This document shows positions 6,722 to 14,911 of a stretch of 25,837 nt of DNA, one piece after another. The DNA comes from CAZKUN01 sp964555935 (GTDB lineage Bacteria > Armatimonadota > Zipacnadia > Zipacnadales > VGFC01), in contig CAZKUN010000124.1 of assembly GCA_964555935.1 (NCBI GenBank), positions 1-25,837 on the forward strand. Reading direction: 5' to 3'. Each line of letters starts with the position of its first letter. The first letter of the stretch is position 1. The position numbers and the translations under genes are program-made. Below the pieces are notes generated by a model. That model had not been told where the DNA came from and made no database searches. It worked only from the letters and a program-made list of their open reading frames with translations.

Positions 6722-9610
6722 TTACCCACCGATCTGGATCAGACAATACCCGCCCGGACCGATCTCGCGCGGCGCCGCCGGTTCCATCGGTTGCTCCGCA
6801 AGAAGATCCGTCCACGGCGCATCGGCCGGCAGACCCAGAGCATCGACGTCGACTGTCAGCGTCGTCTGCACTGCCACGTCCGACTCGTTCGTCACCACGA
6901 TCATGACGCGGCCTGGCTGGCGATAGATACTTACGCGAGCGCTCGGCTCGGAAGCCTTGACCGGCAGATCATCCCGCCAAAACGGCACGTATTCCGCGCC
7001 GACAGTGTCGAACTGGTCACAGGCCTTACGCATGGCGCTTTGCGAGGGTTTATGCCCGTAGCCCGGCCAGATACCCATCCCGTAGAGCAGGACCAGACCC
7101 ATCGCCTGCTCCATCGGCGTGGGGTTGTCCTCCTGACCTTTCAGCATCGGCAGGAGCACGTTTGAGAAGCCATAGGGGTGCCCTGACTGGATCGCTCGCC
7201 AGCCCGCCTCGGGCACGACCATGCGGTAGTTGGGAGTCTTGCCGAGGCGCATCGAGAGGTCCTCGCCCATCGCCCGGATGTCCGCGAAACCCATGAAGGG
7301 CAGCACGGCCTGACCCGAGCAGTGGATCATGAGGAAGCCCTGGGGATCTCGCTGTTTGAGCATCACGTACATCCGCTTCGTGATCTCGCGCTTGCCGAGG
7401 ATCGGGTAGGTCGGGATCAGCTTACCGTCTCGCCGATAGCCGCATCCGCCCGGCTCAAAATCCATCGAACGCAGCCCCGAGATGTCGAAGTACAGTCCGT
7501 CGAAGCCGATCTCATCGACGAACCGTTCGTGCGCCCACGTGGTGAAGTCCGCGTAGTGTGGCGCGCTCGGGCAGGTGTATTGGGCGCAGCCTCCCATCCG
7601 CACTACGTCCGAGGAGCCGCTATCGCCCTCGCCGACGCGCAGCCACTCGTGGCCATACAGACGGCTCTCGGGGGAGTCGATCGACAGCACGAACGGGGTG
7701 CTGTAGGGAATGACCCGAGCGCCGGGTTTCTGGAATCCGGCGACCTTCGCCCGCAGCGCCTCGGGGTCGCGGGCCTTCGGGTAGCCGAACCAAATCATGT
7801 CTTCCTGATTCGCCCAAATCATGTGAACCGTGCCCGGCATCCCCGACAGCCGACCGCGCCGCCACTCGGGATCGACGGGGCGGATCGGCGACGCCTGAAG
7901 CCCGAAGCTGAACTTCCACGGCTTGTCGAGAGCGAGTTGGCTGACCACCGGTTCGACGCGCAGCTCAACTGTCGCGCCTTTGCGCGCGAGTCGTACGCTG
8001 GCTGGACGTTCCGGGTCGTCCCATGGCTCGCTGGTTTCGGTGAACCACTGCAGGCCTCTGTCGTCGTTGCCCACCCAGAGGACGGGCACGAAGGGACGCT
8101 CGAACAGGACGCCTTCGCCCTCGGGCACGTCGCCCGACTCCGGCTCATTGGGATCGTCGAAGACGCCTTGGTAGAAGGTCGCGATCTCTCCGCGCAGCGG
8201 GATGTTGAGCGCTACCCCATCGACGGAGCTGCCCGGTGGGCCGGACAGAGACACGTCGAACCAGCACATGCCATCGAACTCAACGCGGGCGTCAACCGCG
8301 AGCCGGAGGTCATCCGCCGATGCGCGGGCCTCGTATGCGACTTCAGTTGCCGCCTGGCGGGTGATGGCGGTGCTGCGATCACCCCACTCGACCGTCTCGC
8401 CGCCAACAGCGACCTGGATCTCGACAGGCCCGGCGAGCACGGGCTCGCCGGCGGAGGTGATCTGTTGCGGCAGGGGACCGGACGCGATCTCGTAGGACCT
8501 GTTCCAGCACTCGATCGTGCCGCCAGTCTCGCGCATCGGCGTCCACGGCGGCGGGACGTCCTCGCTGATACCGACCCGCGAGCCCAGCCACGGCGGTTGC
8601 TCGGGGATCACCAACTCCGCCTCGGCGCTCTTGCCCTCGGCGGACGCGACGACGCGGTAGTCGCCGGGATCGACGCCCTTCAGCGGGACATCAACCGCGA
8701 TCAAGTCCGTTCCCGGCAAGACGCGCGTCTTGACCTGGCTAGCGGCTGCGGCGGAGCCGGCCGTCACGAGCTTGACGTTCACCCGCGCGTCATCTTTCAG
8801 GTCCCACGCATCCACGCGCGCCGTGATGTGGCCTTCGAGGAAGTGCGGTTCCACGGCGACCGATAGACCATCCATCGTCGGGCGGCGGCGCAGCAGCTCG
8901 ACCTCGATGGCGCTGAGCGCGCGATCGTAGATGGTCAGTTCGTCAGCGACGGTTCGGGCCTCGCGCTCGAGGTGCCACGGGCTGTCGCCGAACTTGATGG
9001 TCTCGCCCAAATCCATCGGCATGTTGGTGTAGACGCGCCCGCCGATTGGCTGGCCGTCGAGGTAGAGCGTCATCCCCGCCGCGCGCCAACACCCGACGAC
9101 ATGGTGCCACTCGCCTGGCTTCCACGAGGCGATGTCGGCATAGCCCGCGCCCTGGTAATTCACGTAGGGGATCTCGCCGTCTGGAATGGCCAGCATCAGG
9201 AAGCGCCCGGGCACGAGGTACTTGTAGAGCAACCGCGAGCCCTTGCTGTCGCCGCCGGCGGGCGCGGAGCACTGGAAGAAGACGTGGAACTTGTCGTCGG
9301 TCCCCTCCCAGTCGAGCGGCTTCACCCAGAAGGAGACGGTACTCTCGCGGACGTCGTAGTTGCCCGCGGCGGCGTACTCAAGATGCGCCCCGCCATCGCC
9401 GACGACCAGCCCGCGGCCTTGGACGCCTTCGACGTATTCCTCCACACCCTCGAGCGCGGGCGTGGGATCGCCCGCGTGGATCTCAGCCTGCGCCGAGCCC
9501 TCGAACGGGCAGTAGAGCGTTACGGATGCGGTGGCGTGGGCGGCCAGCGCCACGAGCAACGTTGCCAGCCAGGCCACGTGGAAGTGCTTGCCTCGCGTCA
9601 TTTTGGTCAT
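6722..9610 (-). CDS. Secreted LamG + GH123_N/DUF6067 glycoside hydrolase-like protein
   Basis: A 962-aa multidomain protein. Residues 1-29 are a signal peptide (hydrophobic core WLATLLVALAA). Residues about 30-240 are a LamG/concanavalin-like domain, with 'STVSFWVKPLDW' at 90-101, 'GEWHHVVGCW' at 166-175 and 'YLDGQPIGG' at 183-191. Residues about 250-335 are an Ig-like linker. Residues about 340-580 match the GH123_N/DUF6067 pattern, with 'LWVGNDDRGLQWF' at 511-523 and 'FSFGLQASPIRP' at 568-579. A TIM-barrel-like domain follows with 'GFDGLYFD' at 702-709, and a small C-terminal beta-sandwich. It is a paralogue of the protein at 3-2531. The Shine-Dalgarno before the ATG at 9610 is weak, so an ATG three codons in is possible. 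Predicted extracellular glycosidase; linkage and sugar unknown. Confidence 0.83.
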   Translation of the reverse strand: MTKMTRGKHFHVAWLATLLVALAAHATASVTLYCPFEGSAQAEIHAGDPTPALEGVEEYVEGVQGRGLVVGDGGAHLEYAAAGNYDVRESTVSFWVKPLDWEGTDDKFHVFFQCSAPAGGDSKGSRLLYKYLVPGRFLMLAIPDGEIPYVNYQGAGYADIASWKPGEWHHVVGCWRAAGMTLYLDGQPIGGRVYTNMPMDLGETIKFGDSPWHLEREARTVADELTIYDRALSAIEVELLRRRPTMDGLSVAVEPHFLEGHITARVDAWDLKDDARVNVKLVTAGSAAAASQVKTRVLPGTDLIAVDVPLKGVDPGDYRVVASAEGKSAEAELVIPEQPPWLGSRVGISEDVPPPWTPMRETGGTIECWNRSYEIASGPLPQQITSAGEPVLAGPVEIQVAVGGETVEWGDRSTAITRQAATEVAYEARASADDLRLAVDARVEFDGMCWFDVSLSGPPGSSVDGVALNIPLRGEIATFYQGVFDDPNEPESGDVPEGEGVLFERPFVPVLWVGNDDRGLQWFTETSEPWDDPERPASVRLARKGATVELRVEPVVSQLALDKPWKFSFGLQASPIRPVDPEWRRGRLSGMPGTVHMIWANQEDMIWFGYPKARDPEALRAKVAGFQKPGARVIPYSTPFVLSIDSPESRLYGHEWLRVGEGDSGSSDVVRMGGCAQYTCPSAPHYADFTTWAHERFVDEIGFDGLYFDISGLRSMDFEPGGCGYRRDGKLIPTYPILGKREITKRMYVMLKQRDPQGFLMIHCSGQAVLPFMGFADIRAMGEDLSMRLGKTPNYRMVVPEAGWRAIQSGHPYGFSNVLLPMLKGQEDNPTPMEQAMGLVLLYGMGIWPGYGHKPSQSAMRKACDQFDTVGAEYVPFWRDDLPVKASEPSARVSIYRQPGRVMIVVTNESDVAVQTTLTVDVDALGLPADAPWTDLLAEQPMEPAAPREIGPGGYCLIQIGG

Positions 9611-9625
9611 TCACCAATCTGCGTT

Positions 9626-10699
9626 TTAGTTAGCCGCGTAGATCTCTCTGCAGAGGTCGAGATAGTGCTGGAAGTTGGCGAAAGGCACGTCCGGCGGGAC
9701 GGCGTGATCCACCATCGGCGAGAAGCCGCCGGCTTTCACCATCTGCGGGATCTTGCCCATCACCTCGGCCTCGACGGCCGCCTTGTCGGTTCGCAACTCG
9801 CGCTTGTCGACGCCGCCCATGATGATGAGGTCGGTGCCGTACTGCTCTCGATACGCGAGGATGTCACAGCCAGCCGCCACCTCCATCGGGTAGACCATGT
9901 TCACGCCCACCTCGAGCCAGAGGGGGATCAGCTCATCGACGTTGCCATCTGAATCGACCATGTGGATATCGATCCCGTGGTCGCGCAGGTAGCTGTTGAT
10001 CGTCGCGTAGCTCGGGGACATGTACCGGCGGAAGAGATCGGGCGCGATGAGCGATCCTGTCTTCATCGCCATGTCTTCCCAGTAGATGGCGAAGTCAAAA
10101 TCCACGGCCTCGACGGCGCGCTGGATCAATCGTTGCATGAAGTTGCCGACGTCGTCGCTCATCTCCGCGACGAGGTCCGGGTCGTCATGGTAGAGCACGG
10201 CCAGGTGCTCCATGCCCATCCAGTTGCGCAGCCAACCGTAGTACGAGCCGGCATGGATCCCGAGCGGGTAGTCGCGGTCCTTGTAGCAGCGCGCGAGGTC
10301 ATCCCAGTGGTCGGGGTAGCGAGTGGGGGAATCGGGGTCGAGCCGCCGCTTGAACTCCTGCCACGTGTCGCGGTCTCGGAGCGGGTACGTGATCCACTGG
10401 GGCATGCCGATCTCGCGGCTCTTGTGAACCTTCATCAGCCCGCCGAGTTCATCCTCAATGAGGCTGTACTCCTCGGTCTCCTCGATCATCTGCTCCTTGA
10501 TCGCGGGGACGAGGCCCGTGTTGATGGGGCAGACCTCGTACCGGTCGAAGCCGAAGTAGTCGGCGAAGTGGACGTCGGCAGGCATCCCCTCGCTCTGCCA
10601 GCGGGCGACGGTCTCGCCGAACACCCACTGGGGCATCATGTAGGGGCGGTCGGGGCTGCCGAAGCGGAACGTCTCCAAGAAGCGCTCGCGAGCGGTCAT
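9626..10699 (-). CDS. Uroporphyrinogen decarboxylase-like (URO-D fold) protein, not HemE
   Basis: A 357-aa cytoplasmic protein. The first possible start is a GTG at 10714, but that codon overlaps GGAGG (10708-10712), which lies eight bases before the ATG at 10699, so the ATG is chosen. The opening 'MTARERFLETFRFGSPDRP' and the late motifs 'DSDGNVDELIP' (249-259), 'PMEVAAGCD' (271-279), 'GGVDKREL' (295-302) and 'GGFSPMVDHAVPPDV' (324-338) are typical of the URO-D-like superfamily group common in Planctomycetota and Lentisphaerota. The N-terminal WxMRQAGR motif of true HemE is absent, so haem synthesis is not supported. Relatives include corrinoid methyltransferases (MtaA/CmuA), but the H-x-C zinc motif of MtaA is not seen (here H-x-V at 246-248). 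Its place between two secreted-hydrolase genes links it to the catabolism of the same substrate. Actual reaction unknown. Confidence 0.85.
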   Translation of the reverse strand: MTARERFLETFRFGSPDRPYMMPQWVFGETVARWQSEGMPADVHFADYFGFDRYEVCPINTGLVPAIKEQMIEETEEYSLIEDELGGLMKVHKSREIGMPQWITYPLRDRDTWQEFKRRLDPDSPTRYPDHWDDLARCYKDRDYPLGIHAGSYYGWLRNWMGMEHLAVLYHDDPDLVAEMSDDVGNFMQRLIQRAVEAVDFDFAIYWEDMAMKTGSLIAPDLFRRYMSPSYATINSYLRDHGIDIHMVDSDGNVDELIPLWLEVGVNMVYPMEVAAGCDILAYREQYGTDLIIMGGVDKRELRTDKAAVEAEVMGKIPQMVKAGGFSPMVDHAVPPDVPFANFQHYLDLCREIYAAN

Positions 10700-10707
10700 G
10701 GGCGTGG

Positions 10708-10712
10708 CCTCC
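10708..10712 (-). promoter_or_regulatory. Shine-Dalgarno site fixing the start of the URO-D-like gene
   Basis: GGAGG on the minus strand sits eight bases before the ATG at 10699. The longer candidate start, a GTG at 10714, overlaps this site and so could not use it. Confidence 0.7.
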
Positions 10713-10777
10713 ACAGGCTGAATGGGTTATGCGCCAGGCAATCCACGGTTCCCTGGACTCGATCCGGACTCCTGTCG

Positions 10778-13357
10778 TCAACGTTCCATAGGCGGCGCGT
10801 CCGTCACCAGGACGATGGAAACTATGCTCCGCAGATCGGGCACTCGGCAGACCGCGCGCCCCGCCGCGTCCGCCTCCCAGGGGATCTCCACAGCACGAGG
10901 CTCGGGATCGGGAGAGATCATCCAACACGCGGTCACTTCGGCGCCAGGCGCGAGGGAGACGGCCACGGTCAGGTCCGTTCTCGCGGGCGGCAACTCGTGG
11001 CGCTGGATGATGTGGTCGCTCTCGGGGAGGTTGATGAGATGCGCGAGGGTCTCGCGCGTCTCCCCCGCCTCGCGCTCGAACACGAAGGGTTGCCAGAGCA
11101 CGCGCTCGGAGCCCTCGCCCGCGACCTCGACGGTCGCCGCGGGATCATCCACCGGCAGGAAGCCGGGATCGTAGAAGTACTCCGAAAAACGCAACGCGTG
11201 GGCGAAGCGCCGGTGCGTGTCATCAATGGAGCCGGGCGACTGCGCGCTCCCGTACCAGTGGAAGCCCGATGCGATCATGCAGTTCTGAAGCGTCCGCTGC
11301 GACACGCTGCCCGGCGCGTAGCCGCGCATCCATCCCACCGACGGTTGTCCGCCGAGCGGGCGAAGGATGCGCGTCGTGTCCATGAGCGCCGCCGTCCACT
11401 CCTGCCACGTGGGGTAGCGCCTGGCGACGTCAAGCAAGCCCTCGCGCAGGATCCCCGAATCCGTGCCGACCGCCTGCGTGTACTGAGGGAAACGGGCGGC
11501 GATCTCATCGTCAACCTGGTAGTTGGCGTGGTAGACGAAATCCGGATGCTGCTCCGCCACCGTCTCTCGCCACGCGCGGCAGAGTTGCGCGGCCGTGGCA
11601 TCGGGATCGGGGAACAGGTCGCGCGCCGACCGTCCCTCGGAATCGAACCACTCGTGCTCGTCGGCCTCCTCGGGCTTCCCGGAATCGAGATAGAGCGGGT
11701 CGCCGGGCGAGATGGGGATGAAGTTCCAGTCGAAGCGCACTCCGTCCCAGCCGAACATGTCCACCGAGGCGGCCATCTCGCGCGCCCACTGCCGCGAGCG
11801 CTCGGGGGTGAAGACGTGGGCGCCCACCGCGTTGAAGCGCTTGCCGTCGTGCATGTTCCCGTTGTAGAGGTAGATCTGCCCGTCGCGCGTGTACTTCATC
11901 CAGTCGGGGTGATCCAGCGCGCCCTTGAGGCTCGCCCACCCCGTGTCCATCGCCACCACCCGCAGCCCGCTATCATGCGCTTGTCGCACCAGGTCCTGCA
12001 CGAACGAGCGCGTCAGTTGCGTCCGATAGGAGCCCTGGGATTCCGTATGCGGCTCGAACTCCTCGGTGTCGGGGGTCAAGTCGAAGACCTGGTCGGGAGC
12101 CCAGCAGTAGTACTCGATCGTGCCGACGTAGTTGTCTTTCGCCAACTCGATCTGACTTGGGATCAGCCACTCCTTGCTCATCCAGCCGGGGTTGAAGACC
12201 GCCATCTGCCCCACGCGCGAGAAGTTGTCGGCGACCGCGAAATGCTCGCGCGCGCTGTCGAGTTCTTGGCCATCCGCGTCCAGGAGCGAGGCCGCGAGGG
12301 AAAAGCCGTGCTGCCCCTGATTCTCCCACTCGATGGGCAGGCGCGTGGTCTCGCCCGCGGCCAGGTCCACCGCCTGCTCCGGCAGATCGCGCGACTGGTC
12401 CACTCCACCCTCGATCCGGGCGGTAAGCCGCGCCTGGCGGGGTCCGTCTGAGTTGTTTGTGAGCGTGACCCACGCGTGGCCCGCCTCGGTTGAACGGTGG
12501 ATGAGCTTGTCGACCGCCAGTTTGGTGATGGCCAGCGGCTCGAGGTCGGGCGTGGTGGCGCGGTGCCAGGCCAGCGTCTCTTCGGGATTGGACCCGACGG
12601 GAACGCGGACGCGCATGTCAAACTCAAAGGGCGTCTCCCGCCAGCGCAGGACCTCGCTATATGCGGCGAGTTGAACGGCGTTCGGGCCCGGCATGATGGC
12701 GGACGCCACGGCGCGGATGCCGTCGCGTTCTCGCGAGGCCGCCAGTCCGAGGCCCGTCTTGCCATCGTGGCAGTAGACGAGTGCCGGCGCGGCGCGGTAG
12801 CGGGCCGAGTGACCGCCTCGCGACACCATGCGCTCGTCGCCGGGATAGACGCGCGCCTCCCGGAAGAGCCCTGCGTCGCTGGTTTGGAGCCAGTAGGTGA
12901 TCTCCTCCACCGGGCTGGTCACGCGCACGTGCCACGCAATCTCAATCGCGGGGGAATCGTCGGTGAAGAGCATCGTCTTCTCGACCTCGGCCACCGGACA
13001 GGACCACTGGGAGACGCAGGCTACACCGGCGCCACGCGATTCGAACCTCGTGTCGGCGGCGGCCTTGGCCTCGTCATGAATGACGGGCGCGGGGGTCCAC
13101 GCATCCGACCATTCCGGACGGTCGCGCTCAGCGGTTATGGTCAGTCCCGCGCGCGTGATGCGAAGCTCGCGCCCCGCTACCAGATCTGTCAGGCCTGTGA
13201 GAGCAGCCCCGCCCGTGGTGCTGATGGTGGCGGCGTAGGCGGGCGTTCGAATGACCGCGCCCTGGTCGTTCTGCTCCAGCTCAATTGCAGCCAGCGCCGG
13301 GAGCGCGCACGAAGCAGCGACCACGATTGCCAGCGCGAGGATTCGGATCCGCTTCAT
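10778..13357 (-). CDS. Secreted TIM-barrel glycosidase-like protein of unassigned family
   Basis: A 859-aa protein with signal peptide MKRIRILALAIVVAASCALPALA. Residues about 25-270 are a beta-sandwich and about 275-380 an Ig-like domain ('AWVTLTNNSDGPRQARL'). Residues about 385-750 look like a TIM barrel of the GH36/GH66/GH13-like type: 'GLRVVAMDTGWASLKGAL' around 464-481, and 'GWDGVRFDWN' at 536-545, where an Asp near 543 at a strand end is the best nucleophile candidate. A C-terminal beta-sandwich completes it. The ATG at 13357 is preferred over that at 13363 because AGGAGG at 13365-13370 lies seven bases from the former and only one base from the latter. The upstream gene's TGA is at 13360-13362, so the two genes are essentially touching. 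I cannot assign it to a numbered CAZy family; secreted carbohydrate-active enzyme is the most I would claim. Confidence 0.74.
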   Translation of the reverse strand: MKRIRILALAIVVAASCALPALAAIELEQNDQGAVIRTPAYAATISTTGGAALTGLTDLVAGRELRITRAGLTITAERDRPEWSDAWTPAPVIHDEAKAAADTRFESRGAGVACVSQWSCPVAEVEKTMLFTDDSPAIEIAWHVRVTSPVEEITYWLQTSDAGLFREARVYPGDERMVSRGGHSARYRAAPALVYCHDGKTGLGLAASRERDGIRAVASAIMPGPNAVQLAAYSEVLRWRETPFEFDMRVRVPVGSNPEETLAWHRATTPDLEPLAITKLAVDKLIHRSTEAGHAWVTLTNNSDGPRQARLTARIEGGVDQSRDLPEQAVDLAAGETTRLPIEWENQGQHGFSLAASLLDADGQELDSAREHFAVADNFSRVGQMAVFNPGWMSKEWLIPSQIELAKDNYVGTIEYYCWAPDQVFDLTPDTEEFEPHTESQGSYRTQLTRSFVQDLVRQAHDSGLRVVAMDTGWASLKGALDHPDWMKYTRDGQIYLYNGNMHDGKRFNAVGAHVFTPERSRQWAREMAASVDMFGWDGVRFDWNFIPISPGDPLYLDSGKPEEADEHEWFDSEGRSARDLFPDPDATAAQLCRAWRETVAEQHPDFVYHANYQVDDEIAARFPQYTQAVGTDSGILREGLLDVARRYPTWQEWTAALMDTTRILRPLGGQPSVGWMRGYAPGSVSQRTLQNCMIASGFHWYGSAQSPGSIDDTHRRFAHALRFSEYFYDPGFLPVDDPAATVEVAGEGSERVLWQPFVFEREAGETRETLAHLINLPESDHIIQRHELPPARTDLTVAVSLAPGAEVTACWMISPDPEPRAVEIPWEADAAGRAVCRVPDLRSIVSIVLVTDAPPMER

Positions 13358-13359
13358 GT

Positions 13360-14706
13360 TCATCCCTCCTCCCCGGCAACGCCGCTGATGGTCATCATTC
13401 TCTCAATCAGCCCGGGCCATCCGTCCCACTGCCAGAAGGGCACGGCCTCGCCGAAGTCCTCGGCGCTCCCCAACGCAGCGCCGAGGAACACGCCGACCCT
13501 TCCGTTCCCGTAAGGCCACCACGCATATAGTGGCTGGTCGCCCGCGGTGAGGGTCGTCTTCACCGTGGCGTCCTTCGCAGGAGCGTCGTGGCGCCAGAGC
13601 AGCGCGGGCTCGCCATTCTCACCCGCGAGTGGCTGCGGCGCGTCGAAACGCCGCAGGTGGAATGGTCCACCAAGCGTCACCGGCAGGAGGTCTTCGAGAA
13701 CCGTGCCCGCGTAGCCGCCATTGCCCAGAGCGAAGGGCCCGCCAAGCACCAGGAGGTCGGCGCCATCGCGCACTGCGCGTTCAAGGTCCTCAAGCATGTG
13801 CGGGGGGAGACACTCCCTCGGCCCGGCCGGCACGTCGGCGAGGATGATACATTGCGCCGCCCGCCACGTCGCGGCGCCCGGCACGCTGTCCAGCGTGAAG
13901 ATGTTGCTCGGACGAGTCGCCGAGCTGCGGGTCTGCATGATGTAGGCGGAGAGGTTGTCCGCCGGAACTGCCTCGCGCAGGATGCCCTCGACTCCGAGGC
14001 GTTCCGAGGTGGTCCCCAGCACCAGGAGCGTCCGGTCGCGCACGCCCGCGTCCTGATCGTCGCCGGCGTCGAGGCTCCGAAGACTCACGTTGTCGACCAG
14101 GTTCGTGACCGTCCCCTTGGTCAGACCGTAGTTGAACCACTCGAACTCCCCGGTCTCGCCCTCGGTGTTCATCGTCAGTCGCGTGTCGATCATCAGGGGA
14201 TCGCGGGCGTCGCCCAGGTAGTACTCAACGCGTCCGCGCGGCGCGTCGAACTCGACCCGGAAGTGGACCCATTCGCCCAGGGGCACCTTGCCGGTGGCCG
14301 AGTACATGATGTTCTCGGCGGGGACGTGGACGAGGAGATGGTGCCCGGCGTAGTTCTTGAAGGCCATGAGGTGCCCAAAGAGCTTCAGCCCCAGGGAGAG
14401 GTGATCGTAGTTGGATGCCCCTTGGGCCGCGAGCAGGCAGTCGAACTCCAGCACGCCCCGCTCGACGACGGGCACATCGTGCACGACGCGTCCGCCCTTG
14501 TACGGCTTGCGCAGGCCCTGCAGCTCGAGATATCCGTCGCGGATGGTCCAGTGGCTTTGGGTCTCGTCGGCCTCGACCCGCCAGCCTCGGCTCGCGAGGT
14601 CGCCGGGCCCTTCGAAGTCCTCGACCCAGATCGGTTGCGCGTGGGGCGCGGCGGCCGCGGCGATCAGGACGGAAACCAGCGCGACCTTCAGCGTTGGCAT
14701 GTTCAT
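13360..14706 (-). CDS. Secreted LamG-like / GATase1-like fusion protein, first gene of the operon
   Basis: About 448 aa from the ATG at 14706; a GTG at 14718 and an ATG at 14700 are alternatives. The 14706 start has GGAAGG (14718-14723) eleven bases upstream. A signal peptide (LKVALVSVLIAAAAAPHAQ) is followed by a jelly-roll region to about residue 215 ('VEDFEGPGDLASRGWRVE', 'GEWVHFRVEFD'), as in LamG-like laminin or DUF1080 folds. The C-terminal half ('ERAVRDGADLLVLGGPFALG', 'LEDLLPVTLGGPF', 'YGNGRVGVFLG') matches the class-I-glutamine-amidotransferase-like family of putative GATases (PF07090 type), which in many cases lacks amidotransferase chemistry and is found in Planctomycetota proteins. 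No clear catalytic Cys-His pair stands out, so it may bind rather than cleave. The domain assignments are from motif recognition only. Confidence 0.72.
   Translation of the reverse strand: MNMPTLKVALVSVLIAAAAAPHAQPIWVEDFEGPGDLASRGWRVEADETQSHWTIRDGYLELQGLRKPYKGGRVVHDVPVVERGVLEFDCLLAAQGASNYDHLSLGLKLFGHLMAFKNYAGHHLLVHVPAENIMYSATGKVPLGEWVHFRVEFDAPRGRVEYYLGDARDPLMIDTRLTMNTEGETGEFEWFNYGLTKGTVTNLVDNVSLRSLDAGDDQDAGVRDRTLLVLGTTSERLGVEGILREAVPADNLSAYIMQTRSSATRPSNIFTLDSVPGAATWRAAQCIILADVPAGPRECLPPHMLEDLERAVRDGADLLVLGGPFALGNGGYAGTVLEDLLPVTLGGPFHLRRFDAPQPLAGENGEPALLWRHDAPAKDATVKTTLTAGDQPLYAWWPYGNGRVGVFLGAALGSAEDFGEAVPFWQWDGWPGLIERMMTISGVAGEEG
13365..13370 (-). promoter_or_regulatory. Shine-Dalgarno site inside the preceding gene's last codons
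   Basis: AGGAGG on the minus strand forms part of the final Glu-Glu-Gly codons of the LamG/GATase gene and lies seven bases before the ATG at 13357. It supports that start over the ATG at 13363 and implies translational coupling of the two genes. Confidence 0.65.
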
Positions 14707-14911
14707 CGCAACTGTCACCTTCCCGGGCTATTGCCCGCGCGAGTCGGTCCACGTCATCCGCCGGCCCGATGATATTCGGCGCTTCGGCGGCCAGATTGCG
14801 AGCACCTGCGCGCCCGGCAATACTGCGAGGGGAGGCGCGGGCGGCATCGGAGCGAATGGGTCTCTTGACTATGGTCCGTGGGCCTCGCGCCCATCCCCTG
14901 GAGGTCGACTG
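14707..14911. promoter_or_regulatory. Divergent intergenic region, presumed promoters of the operon and the beta-helix gene
   Basis: These 205 bases lie between the start of the seven-gene operon (leftward) and the beta-helix gene (rightward), so promoters for both must be here or nearby. The sequence is GC-rich. A TTGACT at 14865-14870 resembles a sigma-70 -35 box, but no convincing -10 box follows at 16-18 bases. I see no operator palindrome. GGAGG at 14900-14904, seven bases before the ATG at 14912, fixes the rightward start. Confidence 0.45.

Noticed and set aside
5522..8866. Long plus-strand open frames (5522-7165 and 7322-8866)
   Set aside because: They lie entirely within the recognised minus-strand six-hairpin and GH123_N genes, and their low-complexity translations match no family.
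9626..10699. Annotation as hemE (uroporphyrinogen decarboxylase)
   Set aside because: The N-terminal RQAGR motif of HemE is missing and the gene sits in a catabolic operon, so only the URO-D fold is supported.
9962..12451. 829-aa open frame on the plus strand opposite the URO-D-like and TIM-barrel genes
   Set aside because: It is a shadow of genes on the other strand in GC-rich DNA. The translation is arginine/valine/histidine-rich without domains, and the opposite frames have signal peptides, Shine-Dalgarno sites and family motifs.
14411..14911. N-terminal extension of the beta-helix gene back to 14411
   Set aside because: The extension overlaps the LamG/GATase gene on the other strand. 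The ATG at 14912 has GGAGG seven bases before it and is followed by a proper signal peptide.
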